Shown here: one piece after another, positions 44,351 through 53,175 of the stretch
How the letters are laid out: each line of letters begins with the position of its first letter
Position numbering within the stretch: the stretch's first letter is position 1
From: Desulfallas thermosapovorans DSM 6562
GTDB taxonomy: Bacteria > Bacillota > Desulfotomaculia > Desulfotomaculales > Desulfallaceae
NCBI RefSeq assembly: GCF_008124625.1
Contig: NZ_VNHM01000005.1
Coordinates: forward strand, 62,001-126,000
DNA length: 64,000 nt
Direction of reading: 5' to 3'
The notes under the pieces: model-generated
The model's database searches: none
The model's input: the letters and a program-made list of their open reading frames with translations, nothing else
What the model was told of the DNA's origin: nothing
Program-made: the position numbers and the translations under genes

Positions 44351-44545
44351 TTCCGGCAACTACCTACTCTCCTACCCCTCTACCCCTACGGGGCACACGG
44401 CGGGGCACACAGCAGGGCATAAGCCCAAGTACCATCGGCCTTAGAGAGCTTAACTTTCCGTGTTCGCATGCCTGTGCCCCGTAGGGGTATGCCCCGGAGG
44501 GGTAGGATGGGAACGGGTGTATCCTCTCCAGTATGGTCACCGGAA
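44351..44545 (-). rRNA. rrf: 5S rRNA with two large insertions
   Basis: Minus strand has the 5S blocks in order: TTCCGGTGACCATACTGG, ACACCCGTTCCCATCC, CGAACACGGAAAGTTAAGC, GGCCGATGGTACTTGGG, GGAGAGTAGGTAG and TTGCCGGAA. Total about 195 nt instead of ~117. Extra DNA lies at about 44468-44505 (between CCCATCC and CGAACAC, in the helix III/loop C region) and at about 44372-44414 (before GGAGAGTAGG, helix IV/V region). The two inserts are complementary to each other (ACCCCTACGGGGCACA and TGTGCCCCGTAGGGGT). Confidence 0.85.
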
Positions 44546-44582
44546 AACTTTATAAACTTTTAAGGAGTATAAGTTAATTTTT

Positions 44583-44600
44583 CAGGTGCCAGGCACCTTC
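44583..44600. repeat. Palindrome AGGTGCC-A-GGCACCT
   Basis: Perfect seven-base dyad between the 5S gene and the 16S fragment. Similar palindromes are dispersed in some Clostridia genomes; only one copy was seen here. Confidence 0.4.
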
Positions 44601-44670
44601 TTGTTAACTTATTGTTCCCTCAAAAATGCACAGCTTAGCAAGGGTTTATCAAGTAAAGCTTCACCTGCCG

Positions 44671-44927
<257 letters not shown>

Positions 44928-45151
44928 TTGTCCGTTCGTGTCAATGGCAATTTGTGGTTGGTTTATTGGTTCGGTTTAAACAATGTCATTTCCACCATTG
45001 CCCTGACTTGGTTTTTTACGCTGCCACCGTAGCGGCGACATTTGTTATGTTATCATTTTAAATAAAACACTGCAACAGGAGAATTTAGTCATAATTAATA
45101 ATTAATGTATGTTTGTTGTTTCAAATGAAATTTACACCTTCCGTGATATGT
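44928..45151. other. Unassigned intergenic DNA
   Basis: Beyond the 16S break no rRNA, ORF or structured element is recognisable. Confidence 0.5.
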
Positions 45152-46582
45152 TCAATCCTTGCCCTTAATTACCCCCAGTGGTCGAAGTCTTGCTATTTTA
45201 CGGACCATTCCGATGGCGACCAGGGTTTCCACCACCTGGTCAATATCTTTGTAGGCCACGGGTGCCTCATCAAGCAGTTCTTTGTAATTTCTGCTGTTAT
45301 ACAGTACACCCATCATACTGGACTCAAATTGATCCCTGGATATTTCCTTTATGGCAGATTTTCTTGACATCTTCCTGCCGGCGCCGTGATTGGCGGAGTA
45401 AAAAGATTCGGTAGCTTTTTCGGTGCCCGTCAACACATAGGAGGCAGTGCCCATGCTGCCGGGTACCAGCACCGGATGCCCCGTTTCTATGTATGAAGGG
45501 GGGTTCTGCGGGTGTCCCGGGGGAAGTGCCCTGGTGGCTCCTTTACGGTGCACCAGAATTTTTTTGCCATTGTGTTTTTCCCATTTGGCAATATTATGGG
45601 CCACATCATAAACAAGTTTTAGCCCAAGAGTTTCCGGCGGACAGCCAAAAACATCTCCAAAAGCCCTGCGAACATCATGGGTTATCATCTGCCGGTTGGC
45701 AAAGGCATAATTAACTGCGCAAGCCATTGCGGCATAGTAATCCCTTCCTTCTTTGGAATCGACCGGCGCACAGGCCAAGCCCCGGTTGGGCAAGTCAATG
45801 CCATGCCTTTTGGCGGCCCCTAACAGGCTTCTACTGTAATCAGTGCAGATCTGGTGACCGAAGCCCCGGCTTCCAGTATGAATCATTACCGCCAGCATGC
45901 CCGGTAATAATCCGAAGAGATCACCCTCCACACGGGAATAAACCTCCTCAACTATCTGTACTTCAATAAAATGATTGCCCCCACCCAAGGTGCCCAACTG
46001 TTCCTTGCCCCGTTCACAAGCCTTACGGCTCACTGCCTCGAGACTGGCCCCGGAAAGGAATCCCTTTTCCTCGGTATTCTTAAGGTCGTCACTCCAGCCG
46101 CAACCTCTTTCAATAAGAGAACCGGCACCTTGATAGATAACGGATTCAAAAATTTTTCCATCCATATCACGGTGTTTACTTTTTTTACCTATCCCTGTGG
46201 GCACATATTCTTCTATTTTTTGAAGCAATTTGCGTAGCACAGGTATCGGAACTTCTTTTGCTTGAATATTTGTGTTTAAAAGCCTTACCCCGCAGTTAAT
46301 GTCCATGCCTACGGCCCCGGCGGAAATTACTCCGCCCTCCGCAGTGGCCATTACCCCGCCGATGGGCAGTCCAAATCCTTCGTGAATGTCAGGCATACCA
46401 CACACATGCCCTACCACCCCCGGCAGGCTGGCGGCAGCACAAAGCTGCTCCAGGGATTTATCCCTTTTCACCAGGGGCAAAAGATGTTCATTTATAAAAA
46501 CCAACCCGTCTACCTGCATTTCGCCGGTGCGTCTGAGCCGGTACCTGTTTAAACTTTCCTTGAACAAATCCAATTTTAACAC
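45152..46582 (-). CDS. rtcB: RtcB-family RNA ligase
   Basis: 476-aa GTP- and Mn-dependent RNA ligase joining 3'-phosphate (or 2',3'-cyclic phosphate) and 5'-OH ends. Key motifs: MPDIHEGFGLPIGGV near residue 63, GMDINCGVRLL near 93 (metal Cys), LGGGNHFIEVQ near 200, HTGSRGFGHQ near 236 (metal His), and YSANHGAGRKMSR near 395 carrying the histidine that is guanylylated. GTG start, or more likely TTG at 46573 with GGGG 6-8 bases upstream. Archease was not seen. It lies between the rRNA debris and a structured repeat. Confidence 0.94.
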   Translation of the reverse strand: MLKLDLFKESLNRYRLRRTGEMQVDGLVFINEHLLPLVKRDKSLEQLCAAASLPGVVGHVCGMPDIHEGFGLPIGGVMATAEGGVISAGAVGMDINCGVRLLNTNIQAKEVPIPVLRKLLQKIEEYVPTGIGKKSKHRDMDGKIFESVIYQGAGSLIERGCGWSDDLKNTEEKGFLSGASLEAVSRKACERGKEQLGTLGGGNHFIEVQIVEEVYSRVEGDLFGLLPGMLAVMIHTGSRGFGHQICTDYSRSLLGAAKRHGIDLPNRGLACAPVDSKEGRDYYAAMACAVNYAFANRQMITHDVRRAFGDVFGCPPETLGLKLVYDVAHNIAKWEKHNGKKILVHRKGATRALPPGHPQNPPSYIETGHPVLVPGSMGTASYVLTGTEKATESFYSANHGAGRKMSRKSAIKEISRDQFESSMMGVLYNSRNYKELLDEAPVAYKDIDQVVETLVAIGMVRKIARLRPLGVIKGKD

Positions 46583-46606
46583 CCCGTAATAATACTTAGT
46601 AAAAGT

Positions 46607-46799
46607 TTTAACCTGACTAACTTGGCGCCCTAGAGGACTGGTATTTCTAACATTACAAAAGACGTAATGTAAGAAATACTGGCGTAAGTCTCCCGCCTCT
46701 ATAGGCGGTAATCAAACGCCAATTAAGTCATGCATTTGCAGTTCTAAAATTCAGATGGAGTAGAAGAATCTCCATCTGAATAAAGAATTTGCTTCAATA
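46607..46799 (+). repeat. Structured ~193-bp direct repeat, copy 1
   Basis: About 92% identical by eye to 49519-49710, same orientation. Begins TTTAACCTGACTAACTTGGC and ends GCTTCAATA. It contains a 16-bp hairpin (GTATTTCTAACATTAC arm), a degenerate second hairpin, and a perfect ATTCAGATGGAG hairpin. GACTAACTTGGCG near the start can pair with CGCCAATTAAGTC, enclosing the first two. No coding capacity. Confidence 0.85.
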
Positions 46800-46959
46800 T
46801 TCGTGAAGGATTAAACCGGTCAGATTTGCTCTGGCATAGCACTTCACCTATTAATATAAATATAATTCAGGACCGTGGTCAAATAATTTATTGGGGTTAT
46901 TGACAACCAATCACCTTAATTGATAAACTAATGAAGCATAACAAATTTAATAAATAGTG

Positions 46960-47072
46960 CTCTTATCCGGAGTGGTGGAGGGACTGGCCCTGTGAAGCCC
47001 GGCAACCAGCTTTTGCATTTACCGAAAGTATGGTGCTAATTCCTGCAGAAGTTATCTTCTGACAGATAAGAG
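46960..47072 (+). promoter_or_regulatory. SAM-I riboswitch (S-box)
   Basis: CTCTTATCCGGAGTGGTGGAG, GGGACTGGCCC, TGTGAAGCCCGGCAACC and the closing GATAAGAG match the S-box aptamer. It is followed by a terminator and the homocysteine operon; SAM should switch it off. Confidence 0.93.
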
Positions 47073-47086
47073 GTGAGATATTATGC

Positions 47087-47121
47087 AAACCTCTTCTGTG
47101 TCTGGAAGAGGTTTACATTTT
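47087..47121 (+). terminator. SAM riboswitch terminator
   Basis: AAACCTCTTC / GAAGAGGTTT with an eight-base loop followed by ACATTTTG. Confidence 0.85.
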
Positions 47122-47160
47122 GTCGGAGCAGAGCACAAAAATTGGAGGTGGGTTAATTAA

Positions 47161-48357
47161 ATGGCAGTGGAGAAAACTTACCAAGAAATTAACGAACGAA
47201 TTAAAAAAGGCCAGGCCGTAGTGGTAACCGCTGAGGAGTTAATCACTATGGTTAAGGAAAAGGGAGTAACCCGTGTCACATCAGAAGTGGACGTGGTAAC
47301 GACGGGAACATTCGGCCCCATGTGCTCTTCCGGCGCGTTTCTGAACTTTGGTCACTCCAAGCCGCGTATTAAAATGCATAAAGTTTGGCTGAACGATGTA
47401 GCTGCTTATACAGGCATCGCTGCCGTTGATGCCTTTATCGGTGCCACCGAGGTGCCCGAGGACGATCCTTTAAACACTGTTCACCCGGGTGAGTTCCGGT
47501 ACGGTGGCGGTCATGTGATTCAGGACCTGGTGGCCCGCAAAAAGATACGGCTTAAAGCCACCGGCTACGGTACAGATTGCTACCCCCGCAGAGAGATTGA
47601 AACTGAAATCACCATTGATGATATTAATGAAGCTATACTTTTTAACCCGCGTAATGCTTATCAAAATTATAATTGCGCAGTCAACCTGAGTTCCCGTACC
47701 ATCTATACTTACCTGGGCATGCTCAAGGCCAACCTGGGTAACGCCCATTACTCCACCTCGGGGCAGCTTAGCCCCCTGTTGAAGGATCCCATGTTTAAAA
47801 CCATTGGGGTAGGCACGCGCATTTTCCTGGGCGGCGGCATTGGTTACGTGGTGTGGAACGGCACCCAGCACTTCCCGGGAGTTAGCCAGGACAATCAAGG
47901 CCAAAACTTTGGACATTCCGGTGGCACTCTTTCTGTACTGGGCGACTTAAAACAAATGAGCCCGCGCTGGCTGGTGGGTACCAGTATGCTGGGTTATGGT
48001 GCCACACTAACGGTGGGAATTGGTATACCCATACCCCTGCTTAATGAAGAAATCTGCCGCTATGCCGCGGCCGGGGACGATGAGTTATACGCTCCTATTA
48101 TAGATTACAGCGACGCATTCCCCAACCTGATACCGGCTAACCTGGGTTATGTTAGCTATGCAGAGTTGAAAAGCGGTAAAATAACTGTCAACGGCAAAGA
48201 AGTACCCACGGCACCGGTATCCAGCTATCCAAGGGCTCGGGAAATAGCCGGCACTTTAAAGCAGTGGATACAAAAGGGCGACTTTTTGCTGGGTGAACCG
48301 GTGCAACTCTTACCCAATGCGGACGCAGGAATCAAGGCCAATACCTTGAAGGGTTAA
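47161..48357 (+). CDS. Homocysteine biosynthesis protein (DUF39, COG1900)
   Basis: 398 aa. Family of methanogen MA1821, shown genetically to make homocysteine from aspartate semialdehyde and sulfide without the usual acyl-homoserine route. Typical segments: VVTTGTFGPMCSSGAFLNFGH near residue 45, YGTDCYPRREIETEI, LGGGIGYVVWNGTQH. GGAGGTGGG lies 9 bases before the ATG. First gene behind the SAM riboswitch, which fits a methionine-cycle role. Soluble. Confidence 0.93.
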   Translation: MAVEKTYQEINERIKKGQAVVVTAEELITMVKEKGVTRVTSEVDVVTTGTFGPMCSSGAFLNFGHSKPRIKMHKVWLNDVAAYTGIAAVDAFIGATEVPEDDPLNTVHPGEFRYGGGHVIQDLVARKKIRLKATGYGTDCYPRREIETEITIDDINEAILFNPRNAYQNYNCAVNLSSRTIYTYLGMLKANLGNAHYSTSGQLSPLLKDPMFKTIGVGTRIFLGGGIGYVVWNGTQHFPGVSQDNQGQNFGHSGGTLSVLGDLKQMSPRWLVGTSMLGYGATLTVGIGIPIPLLNEEICRYAAAGDDELYAPIIDYSDAFPNLIPANLGYVSYAELKSGKITVNGKEVPTAPVSSYPRAREIAGTLKQWIQKGDFLLGEPVQLLPNADAGIKANTLKG

Positions 48358-48381
48358 TTTTAACCAAAGGAGCGTGTTAAA

Positions 48382-48783
48382 ATGTCCTCAAAAAAAGTAG
48401 TACTGCGTTTCGGCGCCGATTTAGCGGATCAGCCGATTATATATAAGCTGGTAAAAGATTATGATCTGGTAATAAATATACTTAAGGCAAATGTCAACCC
48501 GCAAAAGGAAGGCACTTTGGTCATGGATATCTCGGGCAAAAACATCGAGCAGGGTATTGAATACTTGCGCCAATTGGGGGTACGGGTACAATCTCTGACG
48601 GAAGAAATTATCCAAAACGGAGAAAAATGTGTAAGCTGCGGTGCCTGCACCGATATCTGCCCATCGGGGGCCTTGTACATGGATAGGCCCGATATGTTGG
48701 TGCGGTTCAACAGTGACCGTTGTGTAGTCTGTCACTTGTGTGTAAAGGCATGTCCCATGAAGGCAATGGAGGTTCGTTTTTGA
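48382..48783 (+). CDS. NIL-domain ferredoxin of homocysteine synthesis (MA1822-like)
   Basis: 133 aa. Residues 1-75 are an NIL domain (VVLRFGADLADQPIIYKLVKDY); residues about 78-133 hold two [4Fe-4S] motifs, CVSCGACTDICPSGAL and CVVCHLCVKACPMKAM. The fused NIL-ferredoxin is the known partner of COG1900 proteins and probably supplies reducing power. Its TGA overlaps the TTG start of the next gene. Confidence 0.93.
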   Translation: MSSKKVVLRFGADLADQPIIYKLVKDYDLVINILKANVNPQKEGTLVMDISGKNIEQGIEYLRQLGVRVQSLTEEIIQNGEKCVSCGACTDICPSGALYMDRPDMLVRFNSDRCVVCHLCVKACPMKAMEVRF

Positions 48784-49523
48784 AGGAATACGTGGAACGT
48801 TCATACAGGCTGCTGCACCGGCAGCATGACCTGGTATTTTTTCAAATCGCCGTCAAGGAAACCGACCTTGATATAGGCATACCTCGTGATAAGCTGACTG
48901 CCGGTCTGGTGGAAGGTGTAAAACAAGAAGTAATTCATATACGCTCACAGCTGGAACAATATATTGCCAAGGACCAGACTTTTCTACGGACACTGAAACC
49001 GTATCTACCCGGCCCGGGCGCACCTGAAATCGCCCGGGTCATGGCCCGATCCGCCTCCACCGCAGGTACCGGTCCCATGTCCGCGGTGGCCGGGGCTATT
49101 GCGCAGCATGTGGGTGTTTACCTGGCCAAACGGTGCCGGGAAGTGATCGTGGAAAACGGTGGTGATATTTATATCCGCTCCGGCCAAACGCGTAAAATTG
49201 GCGTTTTTGCCGGCCCATCTCCCTTTACCAACCGGCTGGCCCTGGAAATTGAGCCTCATCGCACCCCCATTGGCATTTGCACTTCCTCAGGTACCGTGGG
49301 CCATTCCCTCAGCCTGGGTAAAGCCGACGCTGTGGTGATACTGTCACCGTCGGCGGCACTGGCCGATGCCGTGGCCACAGCTGCGGGTAACCTGGTGCAA
49401 GATGAAAATGACCTGCAGGCGGCGGTGGAGTTCGCCATGGGCATAAATTCGGTCACCGGAGCACTGGCCATAAAAAACGACAAACTGGCTGCCGCCGGTG
49501 CAGTTAAATTGGCGCCAGTTTAA
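48780..49523 (+). CDS. UPF0280/COG2122 protein (ApbE-like), homocysteine cluster
   Basis: 247 aa; homologues (COG2122, for example MA1715) are tied to the same sulfide-dependent homocysteine pathway. Family segments: GPGAPEIARVMARSASTAGTGPMSAVAGAIA, VENGGDIYIRSG and TSSGTVGHSLSLGKADAVVI. Start is TTG at 48780 (GGAGG 7 bases upstream), translationally coupled to the preceding stop. The stop codon lies within the first bases of repeat copy 2. Confidence 0.9.
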   Translation: MKEYVERSYRLLHRQHDLVFFQIAVKETDLDIGIPRDKLTAGLVEGVKQEVIHIRSQLEQYIAKDQTFLRTLKPYLPGPGAPEIARVMARSASTAGTGPMSAVAGAIAQHVGVYLAKRCREVIVENGGDIYIRSGQTRKIGVFAGPSPFTNRLALEIEPHRTPIGICTSSGTVGHSLSLGKADAVVILSPSAALADAVATAAGNLVQDENDLQAAVEFAMGINSVTGALAIKNDKLAAAGAVKLAPV

Positions 49524-49710
49524 CCTGACTAACTTGGCGCCCTAAAGGACTGGTATTTCTAACATTACAAAAGACGTAATGTTAGAAATACTGGCATTGA
49601 CTCCCGCCTTTATAGGCGGGAGTCAAACGCCAACTAAGTCATGCATTTGCAGTTCTAAAATTCAGATGGAGTAAAAGAATCTTCATCTGAATTAAGAACT
49701 TGCTTCAATA
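49519..49710 (+). repeat. Structured ~193-bp direct repeat, copy 2
   Basis: Second copy of 46607-46799, with better-preserved hairpins: GTATTTCTAACATTAC perfect stem, GACTCCCGCC/GGCGGGAGTC perfect stem, and the ATTCAGATGG stem with one G-U pair. Differences between copies are partly in loops. It begins at the UPF0280 stop codon. Confidence 0.85.
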
Positions 49711-49720
49711 GCTGCATTAA

Positions 49721-49846
49721 ATTTCCGAGCTACAAGCAATAAGTAAAAGTCTACTGGAAAAACCCGTGCGTTACCCGCTTGTAGTCTCTACGCAGGCAGG
49801 CTTTCGGGATGTACAACAAGATTTAAATAAGATTTCCCAACAGTAA
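49721..49846 (+). pseudogene. Possible 3' gene fragment after repeat copy 2
   Basis: 41 open codons with no start or ribosome site, encoding a C-terminus-like peptide (EKPVRYPLVVSTQAG ... ISQQ, stop). It directly follows the repeat, as if the repeat or a deletion cut off the upstream part. Family not recognised. Confidence 0.25.
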
Positions 49847-49849
49847 ACT

Positions 49850-49893
49850 AAATAATAACGCCCGGAAACCATCCCTGTGGTATCCCGGGCGTT
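49850..49893 (-). terminator. Terminator after the acyl-CoA synthetase gene
   Basis: AACGCCCGG / CCGGGCGTT stem closing a ~19-base loop, followed on the minus strand by ATTATTTAG. Confidence 0.7.
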
Positions 49894-49900
49894 GTTCTCC

Positions 49901-51496
49901 TTAGTTGACTTTTTTATCACGGCCTGCCCATTCTTTGGCCCGAAGTTTGTATTTCATGATTTTACCGGTGGAAGTCTTGGGTAGTTCACCAAATTCCACC
50001 GCCTTGGGCGCCTTGAACTTGGCTATCCTTTCCCGGCAAAATTGAATTATATCCTCTGCTGTTAAACTAACCCCCTCTTTCAAGGTGACAAATGCCTTGG
50101 GTACTTCACCCCATTTTTCATCGGGCACGGCCACCACAGCTACTTCCAGCACACCGGGGTGCTGGTAAATAACATTTTCCACCTCCACAGTGGAAATATT
50201 TTCGCCGCCGCTGATGATAATATCTTTCATGCGGTCTTTAATCTCTACATAACCATTAGGATGTGTAACCGCCAAATCACCGCTGTGGAACCAACCGCCC
50301 CGGAAGGCCTGTTTTGTATCCTCGGGTTGCTTATAATAACCGGCCATAACATTATTACCCCGCATGACAATTTCGCCGATTGTTTCACCGTCATGGGGTA
50401 CCGGCTCCATAGTGGATGGATTAACAACATCCATATAAACAGCGGTTATATAGGGAACCCCCTGCCTGGCTTTGATTTTTGCTTGCTCATCGATATCCAG
50501 ATCGTTCCATTGAGGCTGCCATTCGCAAACACTGTGCGGCCCGTAAACCTCAGTAAGGCCATAGGTTTGCATTACAGTGCAGCCAACGGATTCCATATTT
50601 TTAATCACCGTAGGAGAGGGCGGCGCACCGGCGGTCATAATATTAAGGTGCCTTTTCATCTGCACGTCCCCAATTCCTTTGTAATTGGACATGGGAATAA
50701 GCACGGCCGGGGCGGCGCATAAATGGGATACGCCGTGTTCTTGAATATTTCTATAAATATCTTCTGGCACCGCTTTTCTAAGACACACATGGGTGCCACC
50801 GATGGCGGTGATAGCCCAGGTGAAGCACCAGCCGTTACAGTGGAACATAGGCAGTGTCCATAAATAAGTGGTGGATGAATTGCACTGGAACTCCAACAGT
50901 TCGCCCAGTGCGTTTAAGTAAGTACCCCGGTGGGTATACAGAACCCCCTTGGGTTTGCCGGTGGTGCCGCTGGTATAATTCAAAGTTATCGGCTGCTGTT
51001 CATCATCAACCCCATAATAAAACTCTTCGGGTTCCACAGCGATGAATTCCTCGTAATCCGGCCCGTCAAATGCTTTAGGCTCTACGTCACAAATGTTAAT
51101 GATTTTAATATCTCCTATTTCACCCAGTATCGGCTTGATAATACCGGCAAATTCGGTATCAACAAAGAGCATTTTACTCTCCGAGTGCTGTAGAATATAG
51201 GCCACCTCCTGGGAAGCCAGCCTGATGTTTATGCTCACCAGCACCCCGCCCACCAGGGGAACCGCATAGTGGGCTTCCAAAAGTGGCGGCAGATTAGGAC
51301 AAAGAAAAGCCACCTTGTCACCTTTTTCAATGCCCTGTTGTTTTAAAGCAGTGGCAAACCTGTCTACCCTGTTTTTAAACTCAGCATATGTGAACGACTG
51401 GTCATTATAAATAACCGCTTTTTTATCCGGAAATACGAAGGCACTCCTTTCCAGAAAGCTCAACGGTGATAGGGGTTCATAATTGGTTCCTCTCAT
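49901..51496 (-). CDS. AMP-forming acyl-CoA synthetase
   Basis: 531-aa ANL-superfamily ligase: fatty or aryl acid + ATP + CoA to acyl-CoA. P-loop-like ATP site LNYTSGTTGKPKGVLYTH near residue 178, YGLTEVYGP near 310, SGDLAVTHPNGYVEIKDRMKDIIISGGENIS near 405, and the C-terminal lysine in PKTSTGKIMKYKLRA. The closest pattern is medium-/long-chain or short branched-acid CoA ligases. ATG at 51496 with AAGGAGGA 8 bases upstream; the earlier in-frame start is unsupported. An isolated gene with a palindrome about 210 bp upstream. Confidence 0.92.
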   Translation of the reverse strand: MRGTNYEPLSPLSFLERSAFVFPDKKAVIYNDQSFTYAEFKNRVDRFATALKQQGIEKGDKVAFLCPNLPPLLEAHYAVPLVGGVLVSINIRLASQEVAYILQHSESKMLFVDTEFAGIIKPILGEIGDIKIINICDVEPKAFDGPDYEEFIAVEPEEFYYGVDDEQQPITLNYTSGTTGKPKGVLYTHRGTYLNALGELLEFQCNSSTTYLWTLPMFHCNGWCFTWAITAIGGTHVCLRKAVPEDIYRNIQEHGVSHLCAAPAVLIPMSNYKGIGDVQMKRHLNIMTAGAPPSPTVIKNMESVGCTVMQTYGLTEVYGPHSVCEWQPQWNDLDIDEQAKIKARQGVPYITAVYMDVVNPSTMEPVPHDGETIGEIVMRGNNVMAGYYKQPEDTKQAFRGGWFHSGDLAVTHPNGYVEIKDRMKDIIISGGENISTVEVENVIYQHPGVLEVAVVAVPDEKWGEVPKAFVTLKEGVSLTAEDIIQFCRERIAKFKAPKAVEFGELPKTSTGKIMKYKLRAKEWAGRDKKVN

Positions 51497-51816
51497 GAAT
51501 ATGTCCTCCTTATTTTTTAATAACCGCATATTTATAAAATACAGATATTTAGTAACTTTAAAATAATTGCAAAAATTGTGCCACTATTCCTAATATACAT
51601 AATTGTTTGTTTTATCATAATATTGAGCATATAAATACCCGTTTTACTTCAAACATAAAATAACACTTAAGAAATATTAATACCTGGTCAGCAATAATGT
51701 ACACTGGTGTTGACAATAGTGTAAACACCGGCAGCACTAATCAGCCAACCAGGCAGGCAACCCGCGAAATTAGTTTTGGTACTTAACCGGTTGTTTAGCG
51801 ACACATTAATGAAAAT
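51497..51816. other. Intergenic region with a 24-bp dyad
   Basis: AT-rich 320 bp. The only feature seen is the dyad at 51706-51729 (reported separately); no gene. Confidence 0.5.
51706..51729. promoter_or_regulatory. Dyad GGTGTTGACA-N4-TGTAAACACC
   Basis: Two ten-base arms complementary at nine of ten positions around four bases. Possible operator for the acyl-CoA synthetase gene downstream on the minus strand; the binding protein is unknown. Confidence 0.4.
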
Positions 51817-52404
51817 CTACAGCCACTTATCTAGCGCCTTTTCCGCCACCTCGGCCATGAGCATATAACCAGTTTGATTAAGATGACATTCATCATAAAA
51901 AAAATGACCATCGCCCCGGCCCGTCCCGGGTACACAAAGGGGAGCATAATAATCAATCAGCACAATGCCGGCCCCGCCAGCGTAATCCCGCATCCATTCT
52001 CTATAGCAAGCCAACCAGCTTTCCATAGCTTCCATACCAAAGGGAATAAATGTACCCCCTTGCGACGGGTTTTTACAAAGGGGTGTAGCTAGACCCAACA
52101 CAGGTACAATACCCTTTTGCCTGGCTAGCTCCACAATCCTTTGGATATTATGCTGAGCTGCGGCAATATCCAACCCCTGCCAGGCGTCATTGGCACCGCC
52201 CAGTATGTGCAAATGCGTTGCCTTTAAATGCAAAATATTTCGCTCAAATCGCCGTAGCATATCAAAGGTGGTATCCCCATTAATACCGTCATTGATCAGG
52301 TTTAACCCTGTACGCCGCTGCAGGTGACTTACCCAGGAAGATTCGGGACCCCATGGATAGCCGAAGGTAATGCTATCACCCAGACAGATAATTGTTGCAT
52401 TCAC
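51817..52404 (-). CDS. SGNH/GDSL-family hydrolase
   Basis: 195-aa esterase-fold protein with no signal peptide. SGNH blocks: CLGDSITFGY (Ser about 10), GINGDTTFDML (Gly), GGANDAW (Asn) and the C-terminal DECHLNQTGY (Asp/His). Similar to TesA/lysophospholipase L1-like enzymes; substrate unknown. Its ATG overlaps the DedA stop by four bases. Confidence 0.92.
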   Translation of the reverse strand: MNATIICLGDSITFGYPWGPESSWVSHLQRRTGLNLINDGINGDTTFDMLRRFERNILHLKATHLHILGGANDAWQGLDIAAAQHNIQRIVELARQKGIVPVLGLATPLCKNPSQGGTFIPFGMEAMESWLACYREWMRDYAGGAGIVLIDYYAPLCVPGTGRGDGHFFYDECHLNQTGYMLMAEVAEKALDKWL

Positions 52405-53009
52405 ACTTTTTCACCTCGCATAACATGGATGTGATTAATAAGTAATTTGCCCGCCACGTAGGCCAGCAACAAAACCAGTGCTGCCAAGGGTACCTGGTTC
52501 TTAAAATAGCCCGCTATGGTGGGCCACTTATAACCAAATAACATACCCACGGATAAATTGAAGGAAACCCAGATTACCGAAAAAATCAGGTTATATAATA
52601 AAAACCTGGTCAACCTGAGACCACTGGCGCCGGCCATATACGGAGTAAGGTTGCTGATCATGGGCACAAACCTGCCCACAATAATGAATACCGCCGCCGA
52701 CTGTTCCATCCAGCGGCGGGCTTTTTCCACCCTGCGGGAATTAATGCGTAGATATTTACCGTAGCGGTTCAGTACAGGCTCTCCCATATAGCGACCAATA
52801 CAATATGCCGCCGTGGCACCAATATTAAAGGCCAGTACCGCCACTAAAAACACACTGTAAAAATCTAGCCGGTTTTGATTAACCAAAAAACCGGAAAACA
52901 TAATCATCATCCCACCGGGAAAGGGCAAACCCAACGCTTCAATAATAATACCGCCCAGCAGTCCGCCCAGGCCCAGTGTATCAATATAATTTGTCATATA
53001 ATCCTGCAC
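52401..53009 (-). CDS. DedA/VTT-family membrane protein
   Basis: 202-aa integral membrane protein with about five helices. Family features: EALGLPFPGGMMIMFSG near residue 25, YCIGRYMGEP near 70, GRFVPMISNLTPYMAGAS near 112 with conserved Arg and Pro. DedA proteins move undecaprenyl phosphate or lipids across membranes in studied bacteria. GTG start at 53009 with GGGGAGG about 10 bases upstream, in preference to ATG 53030. Confidence 0.88.
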   Translation of the reverse strand: MQDYMTNYIDTLGLGGLLGGIIIEALGLPFPGGMMIMFSGFLVNQNRLDFYSVFLVAVLAFNIGATAAYCIGRYMGEPVLNRYGKYLRINSRRVEKARRWMEQSAAVFIIVGRFVPMISNLTPYMAGASGLRLTRFLLYNLIFSVIWVSFNLSVGMLFGYKWPTIAGYFKNQVPLAALVLLLAYVAGKLLINHIHVMRGEKV

Positions 53010-53175
53010 GTAAAAATCGCCTCCCCGCATTTATAGCATAACCTGCGAAAAGGCGGATTTTTCACTACAAATAATATTTAATCCATTGGAGTTGGCTTGA
53101 AAAATAGGCCTCGCCGCAAAAAACCAGCCAAAGTAGAGATTATATGTGGATCTCAGCGTAATTATTGAACAGCTT

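Noticed and set aside
46607-49710. Interpretation of the paired repeats as insertion sequences or CRISPR
   Set aside because: No transposase, no target duplication seen, only two copies and 2.7 kb apart; reported as structured repeats instead.
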